Source: Roseobacter sp.
GTDB lineage: Bacteria; Pseudomonadota; Alphaproteobacteria; Rhodobacterales; Rhodobacteraceae
Direction of reading: 5' to 3'
Length of the DNA stretch: 62,792 nt
Assembly (NCBI GenBank): GCA_024636475.1
Contig: JAGXHA010000032.1
Location: 1 to 62,792, forward strand
The notes beneath the pieces were generated by a model. It searched no databases, was not told where the DNA came from, and was given only the letters and a program-made list of their open reading frames with translations. How positions within the stretch are numbered: position 1 is the first letter of the stretch; each line of letters opens with the position of its first letter. A program made the position numbers and the translations under genes. Of this stretch, positions 54,977-62,792 are shown in pieces.

Positions 54977-56221
54977 TCAATGCGCCACCCCTGCGGCAAC
55001 GCTTTCGTCGATGAACCGGCCCTCTTGGAAACGGTTCAGACCGAAGGCGTCGGTTAAAGGAGAGCGGCCTTTCGCCATCAACTCGGCCATTGCCCAGCCA
55101 GAGCCTGGAATTGCCTTGAATCCGCCGGTGCCCCAGCCGCAGTTGATGAACACACCCTCGACCGGAGTTTTTGACAGGATCGGAGACCGGTCACCTGTCA
55201 CGTCCACAATGCCGCCCCATTGGCGCAGCATCTTGAGGCGGGAGACCATGGGGAAGGTTTCGATCAGGGCGCGGACAGTTTCTTCGATATGGTGGAACGA
55301 GCCGCGTTGGGTGTAGTTGTTGTAGCCATCCGTGCCGCCGCCGATGACCATCTCGCCCTTGTCCGATTGCGACATGTAGCCGTGCACGGTGTTGGCCATC
55401 ACAACCACGTCCATGCAGGGTTTGATCGGCTCGGATACCAGCGCCTGAAGCGCTACGGATTCAATCGGCAGCCGGAAGCCCGCCATGTCGGCCAGATGGC
55501 CAGAGTGGCCCGCAACCACCATACCAAGCTTGTCGCAATCGATATCGCCCCGATTGGTGGACACCCCAACGACCTTGCCACCTTCCGAGCGGATGCCCGT
55601 CACTTCGCATTTCTGGATCACGTCCATGCCCATGTCAGAGCAGGCCCGCGCATAACCCCAAGCCACAGCATCGTGGCGCGCTGTGCCACCACGGGCCTGA
55701 TAAAGCCCGCCCAGAACGGGATAGCGTGGGCCGTCAATGTTGATGATCGGCACCAGCTCCTTGACCTTCTCGGGGCCGATGAATTCCGTCGTAACCCCTT
55801 GCAAGGCGTTGGCATGGGCGGTGCGTTGATAGCCGCGTACCTCGTGATGCGTTTGGGCCAGCATGATCACACCGCGCGGGCTGAACATGACGTTGTAGTT
55901 CAGGTCTTGGCTCATCGTTTCAAAGAGCGAGCGGGATTTTTCGTAGATCGCGGCCGACGGATCCTGGAGGTAGTTCGAGCGGATGATCGTTGTATTGCGC
56001 CCCGTGTTGCCGCCGCCAAGCCAGCCTTTTTCAAGGATCGCCACGTTGGTGATCCCAAAGTTCTTGCCAAGGTAATAGGCCGTCGCCAGCCCGTGCCCCC
56101 CTGCCCCGATGATGATCGCGTCATAGCGCTTTTTAGGTTGCGCGTCGCGCCAGGCCCGCTGCCAGCCGGTGTGGTGGCGCAAAGCTTCTCGGGCGACGGC
56201 GAAGACGGAATATTTTTTCAT
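54977..56221 (-). CDS. soxB: Sarcosine oxidase subunit beta
   Basis: From ATG 56221 the protein has 414 residues. AIIIGAGGHGLATAYYLGKNFG is the FAD-binding GxGxxG motif (read in parts), and RSNYLQDPSAAIYEKS, NCGWGTGGFKAIPGSG and the covalent-flavin His region (AQTHHEVRGYQR) match SoxB. It oxidises sarcosine, producing H2O2 and glycine. It is the first gene of the operon and is divergent from ccmI. Confidence 0.95.
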   Translation of the reverse strand: MKKYSVFAVAREALRHHTGWQRAWRDAQPKKRYDAIIIGAGGHGLATAYYLGKNFGITNVAILEKGWLGGGNTGRNTTIIRSNYLQDPSAAIYEKSRSLFETMSQDLNYNVMFSPRGVIMLAQTHHEVRGYQRTAHANALQGVTTEFIGPEKVKELVPIINIDGPRYPVLGGLYQARGGTARHDAVAWGYARACSDMGMDVIQKCEVTGIRSEGGKVVGVSTNRGDIDCDKLGMVVAGHSGHLADMAGFRLPIESVALQALVSEPIKPCMDVVVMANTVHGYMSQSDKGEMVIGGGTDGYNNYTQRGSFHHIEETVRALIETFPMVSRLKMLRQWGGIVDVTGDRSPILSKTPVEGVFINCGWGTGGFKAIPGSGWAMAELMAKGRSPLTDAFGLNRFQEGRFIDESVAAGVAH

Positions 56222-56442
56222 TTTGGCGGTCCCCGGCATGGATTCGCGCACTGCTGCGCGTTTTGGTTCTTTCTGGGCGCGTAGGCAAAAAAGAGGATAC
56301 TGCGCGCGGCACTCCTTATCAGTTTTACGACATCGCCTGCAATCGGGCAAAATAGCCGCAGCGATACGGCGATATGGCCCCTTTTGTAACAGCCCAACAC
56401 CGTTTAGACGTGCGGGCGAACAAAGTATTGGATGCGACCCCT

Positions 56443-57669
56443 ATGAGTTTTTGGATCATCGCCGCCTCTGGCGCCGCCCTTGTGACAGTCTTGCTGATCC
56501 GCGCCCTCTGGCGTGGGGCGACTGCGCCTGAGCCGACGCGGGTTGAACAGGACTTGCAGGTATACCGTGATCAGTTGGCCGAGGTCGAACGCGAAGTTGC
56601 GCGCGGGGTATTGCCACAGGAAGACGCAGCGCGGGCCAAGACCGAGATTTCGCGCCGTATTCTTGCCGCCGATACCAGCAGGGGGGAAGCTGTCCAACCC
56701 GGTGCGAAACCGTCAAAGTTCTTGATGGCCGTTATTGCTGTGGTGTTGGTGGGGGGATCTCTTTTTGCGTATCTGTCGCTTGGGGCACCCGGTTATGGAG
56801 ATCTGGCATTGCAAGATCGGATCGCCTTTGCCGAGAACCTGCGCGAGACGCGGCCAAGCCAAGCCGATGCTTTGGAAGATATGCCAAATGCCAACCTCGG
56901 GGCTGAGCTGAGCCCCGAATACGAAGCCCTGTTGACCCGCTTGCGCGAGACAGTGGCGAAGCGCCCTGATGATGTGCAAGGTCAGACCTTGCTGGCCCAA
57001 AACGAAGCGCGTGTCGGCAATTTTGCCGCTGCCGCGGATGCACAAGCGTCTGTGGTGCGTCTGAAAGGCACTGACGCATCGGTCGAGGAAGTCACAAATT
57101 ATGCCGAGCTGATGATCATGGCCGCAGGTGGCTATGTGTCACCCCAGGCAGAGGATGTATTGGGCGCGGTTTTGACCCGGGACGCCGAAAACGGAACCGC
57201 GCGTTACTATTGGGGGCTGATGCTGATCCAGACCGGGCGGCCAGATCAGGGCTTTCGGATCTGGGACGGATTGTTGCGCCGTGGCCCGGCGGATGCGCCC
57301 TGGATTGAACCGATCCTGGGTCAGATTGAACCCGTGGCCGAACTGGCCGGTGTCGACTACGCGATCCCCGAGATTGGTGACGGCGCACTGCGTGGTCCAT
57401 CCGATGGCGATATCGAGGCCGCGCAGGACATGACCCCCGCCGAGCGGATGGAGATGATCGGATCGATGGTGGATGGCTTGTCAGAGCGTCTGGCGACGCA
57501 AGGCGGCCCCGTAGAAGACTGGGCGCGGTTGATCTCAAGCTTGGCCGTCTTGGGTCAGACAGACCGTGCGCAAGCCATCTATGACAACGCTATGGAGGTA
57601 TTTTCCGATGACCCCACAGCAATGGACATTATCTTTCGCGCAGGCGAAAGGGCGAGCCTCGCCCAATGA
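56443..57669 (+). CDS. ccmI: Cytochrome c biogenesis protein CcmI
   Basis: From ATG 56443 the protein has 408 residues. Two N-terminal helices (2-20 and about 92-110) flank a cytoplasmic loop with LEVYRDQLAEVEREVARG-like sequence (LQVYRDQLAEVERE here). A TPR domain with YWGLMLIQTGR follows. CcmI holds apocytochrome c for heme ligation by CcmFH. It lies away from ccmABCDG, as in many Rhodobacterales. Its stop overlaps ruvX. Confidence 0.92.
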   Translation: MSFWIIAASGAALVTVLLIRALWRGATAPEPTRVEQDLQVYRDQLAEVEREVARGVLPQEDAARAKTEISRRILAADTSRGEAVQPGAKPSKFLMAVIAVVLVGGSLFAYLSLGAPGYGDLALQDRIAFAENLRETRPSQADALEDMPNANLGAELSPEYEALLTRLRETVAKRPDDVQGQTLLAQNEARVGNFAAAADAQASVVRLKGTDASVEEVTNYAELMIMAAGGYVSPQAEDVLGAVLTRDAENGTARYYWGLMLIQTGRPDQGFRIWDGLLRRGPADAPWIEPILGQIEPVAELAGVDYAIPEIGDGALRGPSDGDIEAAQDMTPAERMEMIGSMVDGLSERLATQGGPVEDWARLISSLAVLGQTDRAQAIYDNAMEVFSDDPTAMDIIFRAGERASLAQ

Positions 57670-58151
57670 TATATGACGATATCACTGAATTTGCCGCAGC
57701 ACTTCCCCCGATGCAGGCGTTGATCGGCCTGGATCTGGGCGAGAAAACAATCGGGGTTGCCGTGACGGACAGCTTTTTGTCTGTTGCCACCCCGCTTGAA
57801 ACGGTGCGGCGCAAGAAATTTAGCCTTGATGCGGCACGCTTGACCGAGATTATCGCGGTGCGGCGCATAGGCGGGCTGATTTTGGGTCTGCCGCGCAATA
57901 TGGACGGCTCTGAAGGGCCGCGTTGCCAATCCACGCGGGCGTTTGCGCGCAATTTCGACAAACTGGGTGACATTGCCATCGGATTTTGGGATGAACGGCT
58001 TAGCACAGTGGCCGCGGAACGCGCCTTGCTTGAGGCGGATACGTCACGAAAGCGTCGCGCAGAGGTGATTGACCACGTCGCGGCGGGCTATATTCTGCAA
58101 GGTGTACTGGACCGTTTGCGGGTGATACGTGCGCAGGGAGATATGCGATGA
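57666..58151 (+). CDS. ruvX: Holliday junction resolvase-like protein RuvX (YqgF)
   Basis: The protein has 161 residues. ALIGLDLGEKTIGVAVTD (RNase H-like strand 1, with Asp), GLILGLPRNMDGSEGPR, DERLSTVAAERAL and a later Asp (IDHVAAGYILQ) are the YqgF motifs. In bacteria it acts in 16S rRNA 5'-end maturation. Both ends overlap neighbours (ATGA), so ccmI-ruvX-DUF1289 is one translationally coupled operon. Confidence 0.95.
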   Translation: MIYDDITEFAAALPPMQALIGLDLGEKTIGVAVTDSFLSVATPLETVRRKKFSLDAARLTEIIAVRRIGGLILGLPRNMDGSEGPRCQSTRAFARNFDKLGDIAIGFWDERLSTVAAERALLEADTSRKRRAEVIDHVAAGYILQGVLDRLRVIRAQGDMR

Positions 58152-58396
58152 GCGATAACATCTGGAAACGCGACGAGGTCGAAAGCCCCTGCGTCAAGCT
58201 GTGTGTCGTGCATCCTGAAACACGTCTTTGTACCGGATGCTTACGCTCGATTGACGAAATCACGGCATGGTCGCGGATGAGCGCGGAAGCGCGTCGCGCG
58301 GTTATGGCCGAACTGCCCACTCGGGCGGGGGCGCACTCGAAACGTCGCGGCGGTCGGGCCGCAAAGCTGAGCAGACGGCAGGATTTGACGTCCTAG
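58148..58396 (+). CDS. DUF1289 protein
   Basis: The protein has 82 residues. SPCVKLCVVHPETRLCTGCLR is the DUF1289 cysteine pattern (C-x3-C-x8-C-x2-C), probably a metal or redox site, followed by IDEITAWSRMS. The C terminus is basic. It often accompanies ruvX in alphaproteobacteria. The function is unknown. Confidence 0.9.
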   Translation: MSDNIWKRDEVESPCVKLCVVHPETRLCTGCLRSIDEITAWSRMSAEARRAVMAELPTRAGAHSKRRGGRAAKLSRRQDLTS

Positions 58397-58596
58397 CGGG
58401 CAACATTGTACAAAAATTCCAAAACGTGTTGGCTGGTCTGTGCACCTTCAAAGGCGATGGGTGCGTAATTGTCATTCGCCGATGGACGCAAATCTGTTGG
58501 CTGAAACTGTTGCGCCAGAACCCAGTAAGAGGTTTTGAACCCTTCAGGTTTTAACGCAATTACATTTGTGAGCGCGTTTTTAACGTCGACTGTCAT
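58393..58596 (-). CDS. Small protein of unknown function
   Basis: From ATG 58596 the protein has 67 residues: VKNALTNVIALKPEGFKTSY, then LAQQFQPTDLRPSANDNYAP and a C-terminal LEFLYNVAR. No family recognised. The stop overlaps the DUF1289 stop by four bases in convergent sense. The coding frame looks clean and the ATG follows GAGGCAGA, but support is moderate. Confidence 0.5.
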   Translation of the reverse strand: MTVDVKNALTNVIALKPEGFKTSYWVLAQQFQPTDLRPSANDNYAPIAFEGAQTSQHVLEFLYNVAR

Positions 58597-58778
58597 TATT
58601 CTGCCTCTTGTTTTTACTCGCCAAGATGATTCTGTCTCATGGCTCATTTATCGGGGTTAACCCTTCCGATCTTGTTAATTGACCCCGAAGTTAAGGCGAG
58701 AATGGGGCAAGAGCATGGAATTACTGCGCAAAAGCGAACCAATCGTCTTTGATTGTTTCCCAGAAGACTCGCGTATGC

Positions 58779-59537
58779 TTAATCGTGAGACAACCAAGCC
58801 TGTGCGCCCCCTGCCATCAGAGGCCGGAAATAGGCGATCATCCTGCCTTCAATGGGCGCCGATTGATCCGGCGCGAAAGCGGCAACCCCGTGCAACAGAT
58901 GTCTGTGCAAGAGGATCGCCTGACCCGGCTTCACAACAATCGGCACCGGATCAATTGTTTCAAACACCTGCCGACGCGCGACCTGATACGCATCAGTCAG
59001 ATCGACAGTTTCAGGGTCACGGCCTGCAACAGCGCGGCGCAGCGCCGGCCCCATGATCAGGTGACTGGCTGGCCAGACCATGAGCGGCGCGGCATCCGCA
59101 TCATTCAGCGGCAGACCCAAGATAAACCCGTGCCATTCGCGCAAGTAGCGCCTGCGCAACGGCCCCTCGGGCAGCAAACCGTCAACATGCGCAGCATGGC
59201 TCAGAGACCTGAAACGATGCGCGGCCTCGGTTTCGTCCATATCCTGACGGGGATAGCCGGGATAGACGACCGACAGTTGGGCGCGGTGCCAAGTGTCTGG
59301 CGCAACCACATGATCGCGCCAGCATCCTTCAAGCGGTGCGCCGTTGATGCTGCCATCGGGATCATTCGGCAAAGCGTCGACCCCCACAAACCACGTCGCG
59401 TCATGGCGCAGATTGGCGGCGCGCTGCACCGGGTCTTGCACAGTATCCATAGCGACATCATGAGCAGCTTGCGCCCACTGTAATACCGACGCCTCCGCAT
59501 CGAAAACCTTGAAACCGTCTGGGGGCCAGCGTGTCAA
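58779..59537 (-). CDS. Phytanoyl-CoA dioxygenase-like 2-oxoglutarate/Fe(II) oxygenase
   Basis: The protein has 252 residues. HVD at 117-119 (HAAHVDGLLPEG) and H216 (HRHLLHGV) give the iron triad, and Arg232 (EGRMIAYFRP) fits the 2-oxoglutarate contact. FILGLPLNDADAAPLMVWPASH matches the double-stranded beta-helix core (read in parts). Substrate unknown. The start overlaps the TSUP stop (ATGA), so the two are coupled. Confidence 0.8.
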   Translation of the reverse strand: MTRWPPDGFKVFDAEASVLQWAQAAHDVAMDTVQDPVQRAANLRHDATWFVGVDALPNDPDGSINGAPLEGCWRDHVVAPDTWHRAQLSVVYPGYPRQDMDETEAAHRFRSLSHAAHVDGLLPEGPLRRRYLREWHGFILGLPLNDADAAPLMVWPASHLIMGPALRRAVAGRDPETVDLTDAYQVARRQVFETIDPVPIVVKPGQAILLHRHLLHGVAAFAPDQSAPIEGRMIAYFRPLMAGGAQAWLSHD

Positions 59538-60355
59538 AACCCCAGCGACTTGCGCAACATGTTGAGGGCAACGAGGATCAAAAACACCGCAAAGATACGT
59601 TTCAGCGGTTTCGGATCCATCGAATGGGCCAGTTTCACCCCAAGCGGCGCGGTGATCAGCGTCATGGCGATCACGATCGCAAAAGTCGGCAGATTAACAG
59701 CACCGATTGTAAACGGCGGACTGTTTTCCCCCGGCGCAACCAGCAGAAATCCTATCACCGAGGGCACTGCAATCAATACGCCAAAGCCCGCCGCAGTGGC
59801 CACGGCGCGGTGAATAGGCACGTTAAACAGGCTCATCAACGGGACGCCAAAGCTGCCCCCCCCGATCCCCATGAGCACCGAGAGAAACCCAACAGCAGGC
59901 GACAGGGTCGCACGCGTCATCCCCCTCGGCATCGCCTGCGCCAAGCGCCAATACGGCCTGCCAAAGGCCATGTACAGGCCGACAATCAATGCAAGTCCGC
60001 CAAAAATACCCTGCAAGACAGAGGTACGCAGTTGCGCAACAGTCAGCATTCCGATCACCGCCCCAACCACAATCCCCAGAGCCCAAGTCTTGAGAATATG
60101 CCAATCCACGGCACCTTTTTTGTTGTGGCTATGCACCGATCGCAGCGAGGTCACGATAATGGTTGCCAAGGACGTAGCCAGACACATTTGCATCAACTGC
60201 GGGCCGTCATAGCCAAGGGTCTGGAAAGCGTAGAAAAATGCAGGGACCAGGACGATACCGCCACCGACCCCCAAAAGCCCCGCCAAAACCCCCGCAAAGG
60301 CCCCGATAACCATGATCAACGCGATCATCTGGATTAAAATTGTGGTATCGGGCAT
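59534..60355 (-). CDS. TSUP-family permease, copy 2
   Basis: From ATG 60355 the protein has 273 residues and eight hydrophobic segments. GVLAGLLGVGGGIVLVPAFF and LMGIGGGSFGVPLMSLFNVP are the duplicated TSUP glycine motifs (read in parts). Relatives transport sulfite, sulfoacetate and related anions. It lies between dusA (31 bases upstream) and the oxygenase, which it overlaps. Confidence 0.9.
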   Translation of the reverse strand: MPDTTILIQMIALIMVIGAFAGVLAGLLGVGGGIVLVPAFFYAFQTLGYDGPQLMQMCLATSLATIIVTSLRSVHSHNKKGAVDWHILKTWALGIVVGAVIGMLTVAQLRTSVLQGIFGGLALIVGLYMAFGRPYWRLAQAMPRGMTRATLSPAVGFLSVLMGIGGGSFGVPLMSLFNVPIHRAVATAAGFGVLIAVPSVIGFLLVAPGENSPPFTIGAVNLPTFAIVIAMTLITAPLGVKLAHSMDPKPLKRIFAVFLILVALNMLRKSLGF

Positions 60356-60386
60356 GCACAGTCTCCTTGATGGGTTCGCCGCTTTG

Positions 60387-61409
60387 CTACACCGCTTCTT
60401 GCGCCTCTGCCAGCGTTTGCATCGCATCCAGCGCGTCCAGCAAAACCTGACGGTCCGCCCCCGGGCCTGAGGCGTTTTCAGACAGCATCCGCCGCCAGAT
60501 ACGTGCTCCGGGCCGCCCCGCAAAGAGCCCCATCATATGACGCGTGATCTGGTTGAGCCGCCCGCCCGCATCAATATGCGCATCGATATAGGGCAGCATC
60601 CGCTGCACCGCGTCCTCGGCTGTGGTATCTTCGCCCTTGCCAAAAATGCGCCGATCCGCCTGGCACAAGATATCGGCCGGGTTGTGATACGCGCTGCGCC
60701 CGATCATCACGCCGTCCAGCCCCCCTTCTAGAAAGCTTTCGGCCTGATCAAGCGAGGTGATTCCGCCGTTCACCGAGATGTGCAGGTTTGAAAACAGCCC
60801 TTTCATCCGGTGCACCAGATCATAATCCAGCGGCGGAATGTCGCGGTTTTCCTTGGGGCTCAACCCTTTGAGCCAGGCCTTGCGTGCATGGACCGTCACC
60901 CGTTCGCACCCTGCACCCACGATATGAGCCAGAAATTCGGGGAGTATTTCTTTGGGATCCTGATCATCGACCCCAATGCGGCACTTTACTGTGACGTCAA
61001 CATCAACCGCACGGCGCATGGCACCCACGCATTTGGCGACAAGCGCCGGTTGCTCCATCAGAATCGCGCCGAAACTGCCCGATTGCACACGGTCGGACGG
61101 GCAGCCGACATTCAGGTTAATCTCATCATACCCCGCCTGTGCAGCCAACCTTGCGGCTTCGGCCAACTCATCGGGATCGGACCCGCCAAGTTGCAGCGCC
61201 ACAGGATGTTCTTGAGGACTGTGATCCAACAAATGAAACGCCCGCCCACGCACAAGCGCCGGCGAGGTCACCATTTCAGTATACAGCAGCGCATGCCTCG
61301 ACATCAGCCGATGCAGATATCTGCAATGGCGATCCGTCCAATCCATCATCGGCGCGACGGATAAACGGGACGCATTGAGAGCATTGTATTTTTTATCTAA
61401 ATCAGCCAT
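60387..61409 (-). CDS. dusA: tRNA-dihydrouridine(20/20a) synthase DusA
   Basis: The protein has 340 residues. An FMN-dependent TIM barrel: SVAPMMDWTDRHCRYLHR, EINLNVGCPSDRVQSGSFGA (catalytic Cys103), VTVKCRIGVDD, VHARKAWLKGLSP and SVNGGI with GVMIGRSAYHNP are DusA signatures. It reduces uridine 20/20a of tRNA. Its 5' end is a known integration target for genomic islands, and a decayed integrase lies 109 bases upstream. Confidence 0.96.
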   Translation of the reverse strand: MADLDKKYNALNASRLSVAPMMDWTDRHCRYLHRLMSRHALLYTEMVTSPALVRGRAFHLLDHSPQEHPVALQLGGSDPDELAEAARLAAQAGYDEINLNVGCPSDRVQSGSFGAILMEQPALVAKCVGAMRRAVDVDVTVKCRIGVDDQDPKEILPEFLAHIVGAGCERVTVHARKAWLKGLSPKENRDIPPLDYDLVHRMKGLFSNLHISVNGGITSLDQAESFLEGGLDGVMIGRSAYHNPADILCQADRRIFGKGEDTTAEDAVQRMLPYIDAHIDAGGRLNQITRHMMGLFAGRPGARIWRRMLSENASGPGADRQVLLDALDAMQTLAEAQEAV

Positions 61410-61444
61410 TTACCGCTCAGTCATCCGTCCCGTTCTTGTCTCAT

Positions 61445-61514
61445 ATGTTGTAATTCTCGTCCATTTTTGGCATGGTTTTCAACAAATGTTGTAACTCAGG
61501 CCTCATGTTGTAAC
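61445..61514 (+). repeat. Three ATGTTGTAA direct repeats at the dusA island end
   Basis: ATGTTGTAA occurs at 61445-61453, 61486-61494 and 61505-61513. The last two read ATGTTGTAAC. They lie between the dusA start and the integrase start. They are candidate arm-type sites for the integrase, or operators. Confidence 0.55.
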
Positions 61515-61517
61515 CCG

Positions 61518-62658
61518 ATGGGTACCATCATCAAGCGCAAGCGGAAAGACGGCTCCACTTCCTGGCTCGCCCAAATCGCGATCCAGCGAGCAGGCAAGAC
61601 GGTTTTTCGCAAGAACCGTACCTTCGAGCGCCGCTCGATCGCCGCTGCCTAACTCAAGAAGCGCGAGAAGGACTTGGCGAAACCCGGTGCGTTGGGGGAC
61701 TTCCGCGCAGGCGACCACAAGCGCCGTGATGTAACCCTCGCCGATGCCATAGCATAAATATGTTGATGATAGCGGAAAGGCAATCGGTCGGACTAAGTCC
61801 CAAGTGCTCAAGAGCATCAAGAATTTCGACATCGCGGGCAAGCCGTGCGCTGAGATCGACAGCGCAGACATCGTCGCCTTCGCACAGGAAAAACTGAAGT
61901 CGGGCATGACGCCTCAAACGGTGTCAAACTACCTTTCTCATATGAGCGCAGTCTTCACCGTGGCAAGACCTGCGTGGACCTATCCCCTGAACGAGAAAGC
62001 AATGCGCTACGCCCTGATTGTCGCGAAGAAGCTTGGCCTGAGCCAGAAGAGTCGGCATCGGGACCGGCGGCCGACGCTGCACGAGCTTGATCGCTTGATG
62101 ACGCATTTCCTCGACCGGTCGCTCCGACGCCCCTCCTCCGTACCGATGCACCGCGTCATGGCCTTCGCCATCTTCTCGACCCGTCGGCAAGAGGAAATCA
62201 CACGCATTAAATGGGCCGACCTCGATCACGACGGCAAACGTGTGCTGGTTCGGGACATGAAGAACCCGGGCGAAAAGATCGGTAACAACGTGTGGTACGA
62301 CCTTCCTGATCCAGCGCTCGCGATCATCGAGGTAGTGCCTCGGCATTCAGACCGGATCTTCCCCTACTCTACCGACGCGATCAGCGCTTCCTTCACACGC
62401 GCCAACCAGTTCCTCGGCACCAAGGATCTACGCTTCCACGATCTTCGGCATGAAGGCGTCTCACGCATGTTCGAGATCGGTTACAACGTTCCGCATGCTG
62501 CTGCTGTCTCAGGGCACCGATCTTGGATATCGCTTAAGAGGTACACGCACCTGCGCCAGACGGGTGACAAGTACGAAGGCTGGGGCTGGACAATGGAAGT
62601 CACCATACACGACCCAAAGCAGCGAAAGAGAAGGCCAGCTCGACTTCCGGCAACCTGA
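61518..62658 (+). pseudogene. Tyrosine integrase of the dusA-associated type, broken by a stop and a frameshift
   Basis: The N terminus MGTIIKRKRKDGSTSWLAQI is typical of dusA-type integrases, then RTFERRS...AAA meets TAA at 61650. The same frame continues (LKKREKDLAKPGALGDF) to near 61755, where a shift is needed to follow KYVDDSGKAIGRTKSQVLK and then the long frame from 61804 to 62658. That part holds the catalytic boxes: STRRQEEI (Arg), FHDLRHEGVSRM (His-x-x-Arg) and GHRSWISLKRYTH (His and Tyr). The original protein would be ~375-380 residues. The enzyme is presumably inactive. Confidence 0.8.
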
Positions 62659-62792
62659 AGGTTTTTCGATGCGGGCCGTGGCGTAACAGTGGCTGCCAGG
62701 AGATGGCGGCCCGCGTTGACAAACCTCGGAAGGACGAAGCCGCGGGTGCTTGGTGAGACTATGGGGAAAGCAGGCTGACGGTCGATGCGACG
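62659..62792. other. Start of the right island, no gene visible
   Basis: A GC-rich stretch with an imperfect inverted repeat (GCGGGCCG near 62669 and CGGCCCGC near 62706). No ORF of useful length is seen before the window ends. Confidence 0.35.

Noticed and set aside
55220..56284. A long plus-strand open frame opposite soxB
   Set aside because: Shadow of soxB on the other strand; no domain, no ribosome-binding site.

Overview
The window looks like chromosomal DNA of a marine Rhodobacterales (Roseobacter-group) alphaproteobacterium. This rests on recognisable gene families and order: D-Ala-D-Ala carboxypeptidase-tmk-holB-tatD, glnBA, yajC-secD-secF followed by ccmABCDG, yfgM-bamB-der, a four-subunit sarcosine oxidase operon, ccmI-ruvX, and small proteins typical of the group. 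No database search was possible, so genus and species are not assigned.

Layout. (1) Positions 1-7423 are a decayed mosaic island. It holds the end of an insertion sequence, a crp/fnr-type fragment, two ~94-bp direct repeats around a small membrane-protein gene, a truncated tyrosine recombinase running into a phased GTGAC array, an AT-rich orphan gene, a Rep-like gene joined to a headless DUF927-type ATPase, an excisionase-like DNA-binding gene and an intact tyrosine integrase. The integrase sits against the 3' end of tRNA-Ser(UGA), the likely attachment site. (2) 7759-19633 is mostly plus-strand core: cell wall and DNA replication genes, a nuclease and a metallo-hydrolase, an AEC permease, a GST-like protein, CIA30, a DJ-1/PfpI protein, RsgA, an aldehyde dehydrogenase and an NAD(P)-binding protein, then tRNA-Leu(UAG). 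(3) 19860-24411 holds a solitary Hint-domain gene, glnB-glnA with a palindrome-rich leader, an MltB-type transglycosylase and a DUF3445 protein. (4) 24701-31502 is one long minus-strand run: yajC, secD, secF, a TSUP permease, a Mth938-domain protein, ccmABCD and ccmG, linking Sec export and cytochrome c maturation. (5) 31723-49436 holds a membrane pentapeptide-repeat protein with a 30-bp minisatellite, serS, a TspO-like protein, der-bamB-yfgM, an RND efflux pair, an MFS drug exporter, an Atm1-type ABC exporter, a LysM protein and a LOG-family protein. (6) 49773-58596 holds sodB, the soxBDAG operon with a small membrane-protein gene inside it, and the divergent ccmI-ruvX-DUF1289 operon. (7) 58779-61409 is a minus-strand group, dusA-TSUP-2OG oxygenase, the last two translationally coupled. 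(8) From 61518 a decayed integrase lies at the 5' end of dusA, the edge of a second island that runs off the window.

The core is ordinary and well conserved. The unusual material is at the two island ends and in a few core loci: the GTGAC array, the palindromes before rep, the ATGTTGTAA repeats next to dusA, the extra membrane block in the RND pump, the pentapeptide minisatellite and the TSUP/oxygenase pair. No CRISPR array, toxin-antitoxin pair or recognised defence system was seen. The best candidates for undescribed biology are the orphan gene at 2296-3117 and the remnant replication module around 3600-5240.
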